Shown: positions 12,488-26,221, counted from the stretch's first letter. The stretch is 64,000 nucleotides of DNA from Cardinalis cardinalis (GCA_014549065.1 JACDOX010000153.1:271815-335814); one strand, 5' to 3'. Numbers and translations are program-made. Notes: generated from the sequence alone by a model not told the origin.

Positions 12488-15400
12488 TGGTTACAATAGT
12501 AATGCAATGACTGACACTTAGGCTACTCTCCAGCAACAGTTGTCCTGAAAATCTCCATATTTCAACACAGAAGACTGTAACAGACCCCTCTGCATTTGAA
12601 GTAGTCTCTGCTTTTTGAGTGTCTCATTACCTCATAGATTTTGTCCAGGACACTGACCATCCTCCTTCACCCCCCCCGATCCACTTCAGCCTCCAAAACT
12701 GTTGGCTATGTTGACAACAAGCTCTGCTAATTTTAAAAGACAATGTAGCTGTGATCTGCACCACACTGCACTGCTCATTGGACGAGTCACCATTTCTACA
12801 GACACTTTAAACCAGATCTAAGCCACTTCTGTGAAGCCTAAAGGACACCCGTGAGCTTGAGGGGCAGGTGCAGCTCACTGTGACATCCACAGGGAGTGAC
12901 GTGTGGTGACAGAAAAGCAGTCACAGCACTGGCCTCGTGCAGTTTCAGAAGAGATGCTCTGCAGCAAGGAGAAAGAAGCAGGAGAGGTGCTGGAGACCAG
13001 TTGGATGTCAGGGAGAAACACAGATCAGTTTCAGAAGTAAGAGAAAAGCTATCAGAGATGGGGGACACCATGGCCTGTAAATAAGCACATTCACAGGCTT
13101 TTTAAGTAGAATGTCTAGCTGATATATAAAGCACAGGGTGCCTCAGGAAACACTGTATGTCTGAAAAAACTACAAAACCAACAAAAACTGTGTATGCAAT
13201 GACATCAGAGAAATATTCAAACCCATCTCAGTCATACAGCCTTTTAGGCCAATTTTACAACAGGTAATGCACTTGATGGGGGAAGTTGGCTGTATAATTG
13301 CTATTAATTATTTGGGAAATGGATGGAGGTTCAGCTTAGTTTCAACTCTCCAAATACACTGTTGATTGGAATAAATTAGCACCATTGCTGCTTGTGCCTA
13401 CAGCTTGTTTTTAAAAATCACTGCCAAGCGGCGGTGGGAAGAAAACTTGTAATGTTTCTGTCAACAGTGAAGGAAGGGCATTTTACTCAGAAACAAAGAC
13501 TACTTGCCTCTGGGAAGCTTCTGGGGTGGAAAGAAATCATGAAATGGCTGTAGACCTGATCAAAACTGTTAGCCTCTAAAGTGAGTGTCTTGCACTCTTT
13601 TTTTCCCTGACAAGTCATATTTGCTGGGCCAAGTCATGTTCAGCCATTATCCTTCCCCATTTATCTACAGAGGTACAATCCATGGCTGCCCAATGTCAAA
13701 TTCATGTGACTTAAAATCCAAGCTGCATCGGTGAACATTCAAGTCAAATCAAGGCTTTGAAGAAGTTTAGACAAACACAGGTCCCAAGTTGTGTGTCTGT
13801 TTTAGACAGGTTCTTCATAAATTTGGCAAGAATTTCAGGCAAAGTGATGTGGCATGTCATAGGTCTTCAGGAGAGAAGCTGAACGCTAGGGTAGACCTAG
13901 CACACAGCACACAGCAAAATACCCATACCAAAAACAGACACAACTTAGAAGGGACACCCTGCAGCAGTGGATTTCCTCATCTGTTTCCACCATGGAAGCA
14001 TGGCAGATGAGTCTGGGATAAAGGCTCCCTCATGCAGGATTCCTTCACAGACCAAGCCAATGGCTGTGGAACTGGAGAAGTCCAGTGTAAGTCTTCTGTC
14101 CCCTATCCCTCTGACTCTGTGTGTGCACAGAGGTGCCTCAAGAGCATAGCTCCCTGGCATCAATATTTTGTGCTGTACCCAGCCATTTATTTCTAAATCA
14201 GAAAGTAGCCTTGAGGTTGACTTCATGTCTGCTCTCTTATTTAGCAAATGGGACGGTGCATCACTGGCAGTATTCTCTTTAGGGTCCAGTCATGAACAAC
14301 CAATGCAGATAAGATCACATCAGATATCTCATCAGTTCAGAGTTCAGTAATTAGACTCAGGATGGATTTTGTTTCTGCTTGCAGTTAGAATTTTCTTTTT
14401 TCTAAATTTCAGAGATGAGCAGAAAATGGAAAACATATTTTAGAACTATGTGTTGTCAAAAATGTTTTCTTCATTTTTTAATCAAATTTCGTCTTGGTCC
14501 AGGTTTTCCAAGTAAACATGAGAAATTATTTGGCCAAATTAATCCCGAGTGTATCTTAGTCTCTTGCACCNAAGGATTTAGCACAGAGCCAAGAAGTTCA
14601 GGATGTCGGAAGAAAATGTTTTCAGAGTTACTAAATTACAGTCTCCATAGTGATTTTCTTGCCATATGTTAAACAAGCAAGAAGACAAAACACACTGGGG
14701 AAGATTCTCCTCTTGCAAAAATAAGCAGAATTATAATGGAACAAACTTTCACTCACTTGTGTGTAGACATTGTTTCAGTGAAGAATAGATTATACCCTGA
14801 CAAAATAGCTTCAGTTTTCTGTGGTGAGGCATCTCACAGTAATTGTGAGAGGGGATGTCAGGAAAGGTGTCTAGGGAAAGGCACAGCAGAAGTAGGAGAC
14901 TGGGGGAGAGAGAGCCACAGCAAGAGGTAGAGAGAAGGAGTTTTTTTTTTTATGTTTTTTGTTATGGGACATAAAGTTGTTTAAAGCTGGAGTTCAAAAG
15001 TGCATAAGGTTTCAAATAAAGCCTTGCTGCTGACATTTTAAAGGACTTTTCTTAAATTATGGCAACTGCAAGCACCACTTGCCTCCCTTGTATAACAGAA
15101 ATACTAACATTTATGTAGCTTACTGGAATATTTTGAAGGTTAATTACTTGATATCAGCATAGAATTTTAGATGTCCAAGCAATAACAGCTATATATGCTT
15201 ATATTTATTTCACAAGTCAAAAATAAAGTTTTATATGGACTACCAGTACAGTCCAAAAACTTTACAGATATATTTAATACTAACTATATGCTTAAACATG
15301 ATTTTTATATTGAAGAAAATAGGATTAAGATGCTTTGAAAAGTTCTTCTATAGAGATCTGCAGTTGGGAAGAAATTGAGAAGCAAAGCTTTTACATGCGT

Positions 15401-15984
15401 ACTTTATTTTATGTGCTGTATTTTAATTGTATGAGCATTAACGTATATTGCATTTGTTACATTGGACTTCAGGGCATCTCACAATACTTTGAGAATTCCT
15501 AAAGAAAGCTTGAAGTAATTTCCAATCTTTTAGCCATCATACTGAAAGTTATATAGAATACTTGAGATGACTACACAAAGGATTCAGGCTCTAGAAAACA
15601 GGCATCTATTTTCAGAAAAGCCTGTCAGGAAGTTGGTGTCCTTCCTTATTTTCTGTTTTGTAATGTTGCAATATGATGAATGGATTATGTGGGTTAGTGA
15701 GTTATTTGCAGAAAACCAAAATTTTGCTTGAGTAGTAAATAATGAGTAAAGAACAAAATCAAGAAAGATAACAGAAAATAGAATTAATTTTCTGGGAGCA
15801 TACATATAGGGATTTCATCCTAACACCTGTTGGAGGAAAAAAGACATATGTGCACATTCAAGANATGGCCTTAAACACTACTGAGATCCTCAAAATCTTA
15901 ATCAGGATTTTTCTTTTGCTCTTATTTTCTCTCTAAGACAGCATTTTTTTTTTTCCAGTTCCCCTTTACCTCATAATGTCTACC

Positions 15985-16030
15985 TCCTGGAAGGAAGAAA
16001 GGAAGGGAGGGAGGGGGACCAGAAGGAAGA
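15985..16030. repeat. GGAA/GGGA-rich low-complexity tract
   Basis: A purine-rich stretch of GGAAGGAAGAAAGG and GGGAGGGAGG words on the + strand. It contains short G runs but no clear four-run G-quadruplex pattern. Confidence 0.7.
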
Positions 16031-19000
16031 GTTTGCATTATTTTTCATGAATACTAGAGCAAAGGAGAAGAAACTTCTCAGAAGTCATTGAGACTGTGCT
16101 GCAACAAGCAGTTTTGAGGTCATGATCACTTTAAGGAAATATCTGGCTTGAAGAACCTACAAAATGTGTTTCAGTGGATTGGGAAAACTAGAGACTGATT
16201 AGGTTTTTGCCTTGGTGCAAGGAACTGTCTGGCTAGATCTGGCTGTGTTATAGCTGAGGTAAGGACATGCATGTACTCAGAAAGCAGATTCAAGAGAAAA
16301 GCATTTCAGGCAGCCTCTTAAACTGCTGCCTCCCTGGATTTTGAACAGTTTTGCTATTTTGTGGTAGACTTGTGTTGTCTTCAAGCTGTAATTTGGAGTA
16401 TCTCTACTGCAAAATAAACAGCTGACTTATGCAGTTAAATTTTGCACTAGATTAGTACAACGGATGCTGGGCACATGGATTGGCAGTGTGAGGAGAGGAA
16501 ACCACGTTTTAGGCTGCACTAAGCTCTTCAAACTAATATGCAGAAAACAGTTTGGAAAGTCAATTGTGAAGCCACAGGCTTGTGTCTTAAGATACAGAAT
16601 GCTCTTCAAATGGCTTTGTTTAAAACTTTCAGAGAAAACTCTCTGGAATTTTCCAGCTTCTGAAATGTTGAAAATGCCTGTGAATGGCTTTGCTTACAGT
16701 ATATCACAACTTTTGTCCTCTCCAAACTGCAGATATAAAGTCACAATGGGGTGACAGTAAAATAGCGTTGGTATGGTATTTAGAGCCTCATCTAGGTAGC
16801 TAGGAGAAATAATTAAAAAAATATTTAATGTTATGATATTTAAGCCAAGTAATCAGGGTTCAGCCACTCACAGCTCTAGGAATACCACAAAAGTGGTTAG
16901 AGTTCATGTCCAAAATTACTACAGTACAAAACTAATTGGAAGCATATCACACTTTGGGAGAATGAAGGAGAAATATGAACAACAGTAACGAAAGAATATA
17001 ATGTTTAGCCTAAATAGTTGTTATATGGGCATAAAGTTTTGTAACACTGCAAGATATTATCCCACTTTCATGTCTTAATAGCTAAACATAGACAGCTGTT
17101 ACTGACAAAACCAATATTCTTCAGAAACATTATTGTGTCTTCGTTCATGTATTTTTTACCAAGTTATTTATATCCTGAAATAATTCTTTTGCAAAGTCCA
17201 ATTTATGCTTGCATAGGCATGCTGATGAAAAGCACTCACATGATGACACAGGACATATGTTTATTTAGAGTTGGTTAGAGAAAGCATGACCTGCTCAGAG
17301 CAGAGGATGGTGGGAGTAACAGAATTACTACAGCCATCAAATTGCTTCTGCCTATATTAGAAAAGGCAGAGTGCAGACATTCAACAGTACTTTTTACAAT
17401 AGTAATCAGTCTCTGCATCCTCTTTTTTTTCCTGCCATGGTCATGTAAATGAGGCTCCAGCTCCCATTTCAGGGTGGAAGCACGCAGAGTTCACCCTCTG
17501 GATTCTAGACATGGGTCTCTAGCAACATTGCAGCAGGTATGGGAGAAAGATGTTGGTTGCAAAGAATAGGTTAAAGGAGGAAACTTTCTGCCCCTCACAA
17601 GTTCCTACAGCCATATCCAGCCCTTGTAAGCACTCTAAGCTTGTTCCTTGGGTTAGAAAACCCAGGTTTTCTAGTGAGCATGTTTATTTGCTGAGTCTGT
17701 GCTTATCTTCCCCTTTCAATGTTATTATTTTTACATTTGCAATGACAAGTAAAGGTGGAGAGCATAGCCATATCAGATTGCCTTTGGCTGAATCCCAGAG
17801 TGGTTACTTTTCAAAAATGATGAAAATTTAGGTTAAATTGCCAATAACCTTGTTCTCTTTGTATTCACAAGTTTGTGAACTGTTGGCCATGTTTCAGAGC
17901 AATCATGACCTAAAAAACAATTTAGCCAAGCCCACTGAAAGTGATAAGATAAACAGAAAGAAGACTTAAATAATCTGATTCATAAATTTTAAAGCATATA
18001 AATTCACCCATTGGCTCAGATATGTTAATAATATTCTAATTACTTCTAGATTTAGAATACCTTATTCCAGAAAAGATCTCACTGAAAAGCAGTAATAGAT
18101 TTTGCGGCTTTTAAAACGATTGTATTTTTTAAAAAAGCTTTCAATCTCTAATTTAATGGTTGCAATGTCATCGAAATTGATTACCAAAAAAATCACAGAC
18201 ACAGTCATAGCAAATACATTACTTGCAGCGTGAATTAACTCATGTGACTGAAGCAGTAGAGTAACTGAGCCAAAAACTGATGGTGTTCGAATCCAAATGG
18301 AACAGACTACGTGGTTTTACAAGCATTTTGAATGTTGTCACCTAATTTTGGCCCAGGTCTCCCCCTTCCCTTTAATTCCTATGCAGAAGCTTCGGCTCCA
18401 GAATTATCTGTGCCAGTTAATACCTTTAATATTTTTCTAGCAGAGGTCACCTAGGGTTTGGATGAAGTCAGATGGTTGCATACTTCCTACACAGCCTGTG
18501 AGATGGCTAGATAAGATCTTGTTCATAGATCAGAGTATATGCACAAACACAGCTTGCAAAAAGACCCAGGAAGACCTTTCCCCATCATTGTCCTACTCTT
18601 CAGTTAACAATACATCTATGAAAACAATTTAACTTGACTTGTTCAGGGATCACCATTTTAAAACAACTGCACAGTGCAGATAACCTCTTCTGTGAGTGCA
18701 AAGTAACCTAAAAGGGGCTTAAAATAAGCTGTGGCCTTGCTCACATCTTCCCACTTTAAAAAATGTCAGTTTAGGAATCAGGAGTAGCTTCCCTCACAGT
18801 TTCTGCCTTCTCAATATTCTGTTCACAGTTCACACAACTGCTTCCAGGATCCCAGCAAATGTATAGCTGAGCCAGTTCAGACACAATTGCCCCTTGCAAA
18901 CTGGAATCGTTCTCATGAGCTTTGGATAGTTGACTAATTCCTGCTGAGAATAAGACTGCTTACCCTTTCTTTACAATCTATTTATACTCCCAGTTTTTTT

Positions 19001-19489
19001 CAAGTTTCAGAGACTTATACTCGCTAGCACTTCCAAAGACATATTCAGCCCTGCAATATTCAGCCCAATATGTTTCTGATTTAACTTTGCCTTCCTTTAT
19101 TTTCAAAATGAATAGTTTCATCTGCTTTTCACCCATGAGAACATTTTTGCAGTCATTTCTCACTTCATTTTGTTCAGCTAAGGGACTCAGTGCTCTCAGG
19201 TTAAAACAAAAGGTGAATGGATCCATTTGAAAGGTGGTTTAAATGCTGCCTTCTTGCATCTCACATTCTAAGCGACGTTCTGCATTGTTTACAAAGAAAA
19301 TTATGTGAAAGAAAGTAGAAACAATATTTTAATTAACACACTTCATTAAGATAACTACAGCTTATTTCTGTGGTTTGTCTATTATAATTTGCCATGTGGT
19401 GCCCCTTTGCCGCTTGTGTTAAAACATAACAGAAAAAAAAAGCTTTCTGATTTGCACTGCTGGCATGATAGGGTGATATCTCTATACAG

Positions 19490-19534
19490 AGATTATTTGT
19501 TAACTCCTGTTAGGTCTTACACTTGCCATGCAAG
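19490..19534 (+). other. Possible 45-nt cassette exon (phase 2 to 2)
   Basis: The segment ends in a near-perfect donor, AAG|GTGAGT, and begins after ATCTCTATACAG. Read in the phase that exon 3 requires, it is open: DYLLTPVRSYTCHA between split Arg codons. Being symmetric, it could be included or skipped between 12147-12235 and 28089-28157. At 45 nt the open frame carries little weight. The donor is the best evidence. Confidence 0.3.
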
Positions 19535-19929
19535 GTGAGTGTATCTGTTTTCATGTTTTGCTCTGCACTCAAATATATGTTAGAAGCATTTATCAGAAAC
19601 AAAATCACTCGATTTATCACCAGGACCTTCTTTCCCCATTGAGCACATATTTCTGTAGAAGTACTGTTAGACAGTTACATTACTATATTTCTTGCTACAC
19701 TGGGAGTCCAAAAGCAAGAACACATTAGTCTGATGAGCTTGGGTATAGTTTCCTGAATCAATAGTACTTCTTCAGCAGAGACCTAGTAACAGACAATTGC
19801 ATAATGAAGCTGTCTGTCTTTATTTACACAATGTATTACTGTATTCAGCAGGCCAGAAAGAATAGTTCTGTGTAGCAGCTGTCATTGTGTTTTTTTGCTT
19901 ATCTCTGTCCTGTCTGCCAATGTTATAAT

Positions 19930-20420
19930 TCACCAGCTGACACCCGTCTTGGCAGAGACCGAGCGTGGTGACTCGGTGCCAGAGCGACAACAGTGCTCTG
20001 AACTATGACACGATTCATCCCCATCCCAGTCAGCAGCAGCTTGCTCTTCTGGCATTTTCACTTTTTTTTTTTTCTTTTATTCCTTTTTGAGCTCTGCAGC
20101 CATGGGGATGCAAAGCAAGCAAGCTCTGGGGGAGCAGTTGTGGTTCTGTCACAGACCATGCTGGGGTGCAAACAGGATAGAAGGCAGGGTCAGTTGTGAA
20201 GGGTGATGCATACCCTGCAGACACTCTGGAGGATCTGGTTTTGAGGAATCAGGAGGGGACGAGGTCAGACTGCAAAAGCAGCATTCAAGGCACTCTGTCA
20301 CAAGACCCGAGGTACAATGGTGGATGTTTCTGACCCTGCCTTTGCTCACAGGGGCAGAAGCTCCATGACTCCACCGAGAGTGCTGGCTGCATCAGGGGTG
20401 AAGATGGGGAAGAAGGCACC
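19930..20420. other. GC- and CpG-richer island of unknown nature
   Basis: About 500 bp with more G, C and CpG than the surroundings (for example GACCGAGCGTGGTGACTCGG near 19960), interrupted by a T-run at about 20060. Open frames on both strands (60-66 codons) show no recognisable motif. It could be an old repeat, a regulatory element or a decayed insert. I see no terminal repeats. Confidence 0.4.
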
Positions 20421-21008
20421 AAATAAAAATTACTGCATACTTTTTAAAATGAAACATGGAAATCTGATGCTTTTTTTTTTTATCAAAATTTCCATGAACA
20501 CTATTCCCTAACATTCTAGTTCTGTTATTTGAATATTCATAGGTAATAAAAATATATGATAACTGATGAAAAAATACTTTTTTTCACTTGTTTGGGATAT
20601 GTTATGCCAAAATTTCTTTCTGTATCTCTTCCTCAAAGGATGTAAAGCTACAACAACTGTCAATTGTATATTCATAGATTTGTCTGAGTGAGAAAGTTGC
20701 GCTTTAACCAGTATATAACTCCCATGGAATGCTATTTCAGTTTAAGAAGCACATTTGTTAATCAACTGAAGTCAATCAGAAACATAAAAGCTTGAAACTG
20801 AAATTTCACCTCCAGGCAAATCTGTGATTCAAACTGTAAGGTAAGATTTTCTCATTGAAGCAGCACTCTGGATGAGTAAAAGAACCTGAGGTGGATCATG
20901 CTTTCATTGTCAGAAATCCTATGATGAATCATAATAGTGACCAAAGTAGCTGTGATTTTTTTTTTTCCTCTGGGCTTTCTAAGTCCTTTATGTGAAGGAG
21001 GAACAGAA

Positions 21009-21067
21009 AAATAAAGGAGATAGAGAAAAAAGGAAAAAAGAGAAGGAGAAGGAGAAGGAAAAGTGAA
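21009..21067. repeat. GA-rich low-complexity tract
   Basis: A nearly pure purine run on the + strand with GAGAAGGAGAAGGAGAAGGA at its core, followed by A-rich sequence. It lies about 250 bp upstream of a CR1 fragment. Confidence 0.8.
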
Positions 21068-21309
21068 AAAATTAATTAAATTAGAGTGAGCAGGACGGTC
21101 AGAAGAGTGGTAACCCCAATAGAGGCACTTTTTGCACCAGGACGTGTCTGATCACATTTAGGACTGTGCTAAAAATATGCCAAGAGAGAAGGGAAGTAAG
21201 TAGAGCAGGATGTCATTACCCTGGAGAACTTCCATTGTGTTGCATCCTGATAGGCTTCCACTGCCAAGTGCACAAGAGCATCCAGGTACCCAAGCATGGT
21301 TCAGGGGAA

Positions 21310-21465
21310 AAGGGTTACAGTGAAAGGAGTGACATCAGGCTGGTGATCTGTCACTAGTGGGGCTCCACAGGGTCCCATCTTGTGCTCCTCACCCTCTTCA
21401 TAAATGACTTGGATGCAGGGCTGGAAGGGACACTGAGAAAGTTCACAGATGATACAAGACCAGAA
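21310..21465 (+). mobile_element. CR1 LINE fragment, reverse transcriptase region, sense
   Basis: The segment with GTCACTAGTGG, GGCTCCACAGG, CTCTTCATAAATGACTTGGA and AGATGATACAAG matches the conserved reverse transcriptase block of bird CR1, where the protein reads about VTSG-PQG, then FINDLD, then FADD. Here FINDLD is intact and the catalytic block reads FTDDT. An indel between PQG and FIND throws the two parts into different frames, so the copy is dead. Both ends fade into unrecognised sequence, so the limits are approximate. Confidence 0.75.
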
Positions 21466-22383
21466 ATGTCAAATAAAGGGCATGGGTCCACATGGATGTG
21501 AAACAGTGATTGTGGAGGATCTGTCTTATGCCTTTCATAAACATTTCCTATAACTAACTCCTGGGAAAAGAAATGCTCCTTAAATACAGGGAAAGGTGTT
21601 AGATGGCAGCTTACCTGTAAGTGAGAGGAGTTTGCTAATTTTAAATGTGAGTTGGCTCTGCATACAAGCATGTTTGAGGGAGGATGAGGGGTGGCAAGAT
21701 CATAGCTGACTAACCCTAATCATTGCCACTTTCAGAGGCAGAGGAGTTTAAATGACTGAATTAATCTAAACCTTTAAAGCAGCTGTGGCTAGTTGATGGT
21801 CAGCACCTATTAATACTAAATGATTTAATATTATATTCTTCAGAACTGATCTTTTTTGTATAAATGCTGTGAGACTTCTCCAGTCTAAGTGCTCCTTTCT
21901 GAGGATATCAGTTAAACCGTTCAGCCTGGACATCAAAGTTGGATGACACCAGACTTATCCTATCACCTGGAGCAAACACGGAGATCAATGAGAACACTGC
22001 ATCTTGAATCTGGTTCCTTGAGACAAATTAATAATATCCTTAAATGTGTTGAATGCCCTGTTGTCCCTGCTCAGGATCAAATCTCAGGATTTTATTTTCT
22101 GTAGGCATTTTGTATTGATTTATTTTGTCCAGAACAATTTCTGACATCTCAGTAAGGTGGAAAAGGTGGCTTAGCTTCTGTTCCATGTCAGAACATTTAC
22201 TTTTAGATTATGATGGAAAGTGATATTGCTTATGTGCTGGTATATGCAGGACAGTTGCCACCAAGACCTCTGACCTTATAAATGTAACAACTATATGAGA
22301 CACAACATCTGCAGTAAAAACATCACAAACAGAAAAATATAATCCCCAAACTGCAGTGAATGGGACAATAAAGTGACTGCATT

Positions 22384-22410
22384 GAAAATTATCATATAGT
22401 GATAATTTTC
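22384..22410. other. Perfect 11-bp inverted repeat, 5-nt loop
   Basis: GAAAATTATCA and TGATAATTTTC flank a TATAG loop. AT-rich, with no T-run after it on either strand and no known role. Confidence 0.85.
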
Positions 22411-24660
22411 TAATAGTGCTTAGTAATGGAAGAATAAACTGGAGAAAAACAACACAAGAATCACAGAATTTCACCACTTGGCAACATATTATCAAAATTG
22501 CTCTTTTAGTAATGAATTTATGATTTTAAAAATACCCTCTCTACATCTTTTATTTTCAGTATTAGAGGATTTTTATGCCAATTTAACCACAGTCTAGGTG
22601 TAATTAAACTTCACATTTATTAGATGTCTTTGCTACTCATTTTCATTCCTAATCTAGTTGAACTGAACCAAAAGGATTGGAAAATTCTTCTACTTCTCCA
22701 TTTTGGTGATACTTCCTAGTAGTAACAGCAAATAAAACATTCAAATACCAGAAGAGAGACCTGGAAGCCATCAAAAGAATCTAGAGGGGAAAAAATAACA
22801 GTGGAACAGGAACATTTGAAATAGAGGGTTTCCCTGGCACACACAGCTTCTCAGTGATTCCCAACGTTGTTTCACTCTCCTAAAGGCACAGAGCCCAGTG
22901 TCTGTGGCAGACTTTTGTAGAAATAGTGACTCCCACCATGCCAAGGAAAAAGAAAGAAGTGGGGGGCGGAGGAAACAAACTATGCTGATGGTTTTTGCAT
23001 TATAGGTTATGTCGGAAATTTTAATTACTGAAATGAAATATTGAAGGACATATGGAAATGCTTGGGAAAATGAAAATGAAGATGAGAGGAAACAGTCATG
23101 AAGAGTTAATCATTCTGGCAATACATATATATACACATATAACTCTTATTGTTGCCAACAGAAAATGACCGGGGAATCAGCAACTCAAGTGGAGGATGAA
23201 GAATGGAAAGAGAGAAGAAAGGAAAGCTTAAAATGATGCTATTGGATTGTACACAAATATGTGGTTTAAAAGCCTGTTTGGGAGAGGAACAAAAAGACTC
23301 AGCTTAGGATGCTCTTGGTGTGAAGAGAAAGACTTCCACACTGCAACTGAACAATGAAATCTTGCAGGAAGTAAGAGAAACAAGTTCAGATGCCAGACTT
23401 TTCTTTCTTCCATTCCTATTCCTAAGCTATGATGAAATAGCTAATAATTAGTATGCAAGAGCTATGGCTTTCTGTGCTCAGGGAACTGCACAAAGCTGAG
23501 ACTCATACATGGGAGGAGATGGCATGACAGAATTATAAGCCAAAGAATATAGTCAAAAGCAAAATGCGTGGTAGAAGGGTTCAGTGAATGAACTTCTAGG
23601 TTTGTTTTAATTACTATACACTCAGAAGAACAGACTTCGGGACTAAGCAGAGACCTGAACAAGGGCTGATATGCAAGCTACACAATCTCAGATCCAGAGA
23701 TATTGCGATTCAGTGTTACTGAGATATTGCGACATAGAGTCATAATTCAGCCCAGCTGAACAAGCCCTTGTATAAACCCTCGGTTACATATTTCAATTTC
23801 ACTTTGCAGTGGTCCAGTTATTCACTCAGGCAACTGTACTCAAGCAACTGAATTGACTAAAATCAAAAAGTGTCAGCCATTTCCTTTTGATCTGCTCTGA
23901 AAAGTAACAGTACAGGTGATTAACTATCCTCATATCCAGGGCTATAAGCTGAATAATCTAGATGCATATTTTCTCTCATGTTCCCTTGCAACAGACCAGT
24001 GATTTTTGCCTTTAAAGATTGTTGAAAAAGGATTTCAAACTCTTCAATATTCAAAGAAGTTTATCTACATCTCCACTCCGAGATCTCATCAGATAAAAAC
24101 TTGTATGGACATTTTCTGATGTGTTATGTTTTGTCTGACGAGTTCTTAGACATCCAAATATGGAAATGTCCTTAATTCTAGTCTAACTTCCCTCCTCATG
24201 GGATATAGCTTCATAATCCCATATTGCTATTGATGATGTGGACATGCTGCTGAAAATGGATGCCTGGACCTTAGTGAGAGGTGATAAGGCAGAAAGAAAC
24301 GTGTCAGATTCTCAGTAGATGAAAAAGAGTGCAATTTGCTTATTTTAGTTAATTATCTGGCTCAGATGATGTAAAAGTGACACAGGGAGTGAGACCAGAG
24401 CTGAGGTCTGAGGCTCAGGCTAAAATGTCCATCTGTATTTAGGTGATTCATTGACCAACACAGTTATATAATTTCCCCAGGCAAGGTATCTAGGCAATCA
24501 GCCAGTATAGCCAAGAGTCTTAAACTCTAGACTGCTGATTAACTATTCATTTACAGCTATTTAAGTTGAGAGTGATCATGGACATGAGTGCAGAATGAAG
24601 TTTAATTCCAAGCATGCAGAGCTGAAGTGAGATGTCTAACTGTTCTGTCCCCAAACCTTG

Positions 24661-24668
24661 TAGGTGAG
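24661..24668 (+). promoter_or_regulatory. Possible recursive-splice (zero-length exon) site
   Basis: The pyrimidine-rich CTGTTCTGTCCCCAAACCTTG leads to TAG|GTGAG, where acceptor and donor abut. This is the form of ratchet points that remove long introns stepwise. It sits inside the 16-kb intron 3 on the transcribed strand. Such motifs also occur by chance. Confidence 0.25.
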
Positions 24669-26221
24669 CCAAAAATATACTATTCCCTGTGGATGGGGTT
24701 GCTATGCTATTGTATTCTGTTCAGCTCCATCTTGTTCTGTGATTATCACCTTAATACTTGAAACCATCCAGCTGCTCTGTATGACAGCCATACCTGTAAT
24801 TTCTCTTGTCTTCCCAAGGGAAGAAGAACAGATAAGGCTATTTTGGTTTTGGGATGTGAGTTTATAGTAAACACAGAGGTTAAAGGGAGAAGGAGGCTAT
24901 TGAAAGCAGTTTTTAAAAGCCTTGTGTTCCCCAGGGAGTATATTCTAGTCTCTGAGAAAATTTTTTGTCTTGGAAAAGTGCATTTTACTATGGCTTTTGC
25001 CCTTTCAAAAGAGTAAAAATCTACATCTTCTAATTTAAGAGAATTTTAGTGTGTCTTGGACCTCTTGAATGCTTAAAAGACAGCAATGTGCACTTTGAAC
25101 TTGATTCAGTACCTTCTTTGAAGCCAGTATAAACAAGAGAGGATGCAACTGATGGCATTCTGCTTCCGAGTCTTGAGAAATTCATGTTGCACAGTGCATA
25201 AGCACAGTGACGTAGCTTCGTTCCCAGAGCTGTCTTGCTTTTGCTAAGATGAGGAATCATAAAGAAAGCTAGAAATGAAGTCAGAATTTATAAAACTGCA
25301 GATGATATGCAGTATTAGTTGCATCAACAAAGAGTTTTGCTGAACATAATGAGCACTACAAAATACATGAGAGTATGAGTTTTTCACCAAATGAAGCTAT
25401 AATGTGGTTACATATTCCTTCTGCAGGACTTCACATACTCCCCTCTGAAGACCTGAAAGAAGGCAAAACAAGACTGTTGAGAGCAAGTGTCTGAAATCCA
25501 GCTTCCTTCACTTCCTCACCATCTCTCTCCAAATCCCACAACTTCAGTGGGCCTGGCTGCAATCTGTCCTGTGCCAATGACAAAAATTACGAAAATCGTA
25601 AAGTAAATATGGTTCAATTCCTCTCTACAGGTGCTACCAGGCTGCCGTGAGTTCAGTCTATGAAGAGTACATTTTCCCATGCACCATGCTGGGAATACAA
25701 TAGTCACCCTGTTCATGTGGACCAATTGCTGGGGATAAACAAGGTTTAAAGACTTACAGACAAAGACATGATGTCTGTCAACAACCCAGCTCTAGAAAGC
25801 ATTAAAAAAACTCTCAAAGACTTTCTTGTGAGACCCTGTAAGCAAGTTTCTAGCAGAAACCTTCCACAAATATGGCAAGTATATAAACAAAAAACCGTAA
25901 AATACACATATTTAGATCATGCTACTTAATGCTTGGCCAAAAATTTACTCTTCTTTCTTTCTTTGACCTCATAATGTGTTAAATTCTTTCTCCTCTGCAA
26001 CTAGCTGACTCTGAAGTATTTACATATAGAAAAATTTCCTAAATCAGATGGGTTTAAAAATATAAACTGGAAGTTCTTGATAAATTTCATCAAGCTTAAC
26101 CCCTGGTATTTGTTGTTTTACTGAAATATTTGCCTATAAATTAACACTTAAAAGTTTGAACATCTGCAAAAACAAACTGAACATTGTTTTTGGATTTTCT
26201 TCTGAATGATTCTTTGATTAG

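Noticed and set aside
13805..13892. Open stretch after GTGTCTGTTTTAG starting QVLHKFGKNF
   Set aside because: No donor gives the required phase 2 exit.
14051..14086. 36-nt segment between TCCTTCACAG and GTAAGT reading TKPMAVELEKSS
   Set aside because: Good splice sites, but open in all three frames and in the phase the chain needs (2) the peptide is not distinctive. Too short to support.
18978..19226. 82-codon minus-strand open frame with charged, protein-like composition
   Set aside because: No homology that I recognise and no splice or promoter context. AT-rich DNA gives Lys/Glu-rich frames by chance.
22455..22470. AGAATCACAGAATTTC, resembling a CR1 tail
   Set aside because: Only about 15 bp match and the usual following GGTTGGAA is missing.
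25428..25494. Open stretch LHILPSEDLKEGKTRLLRAS after ATTCCTTCTGCAG
   Set aside because: Entered in phase 1, which does not fit the chain, and followed by a stop with no good donor.
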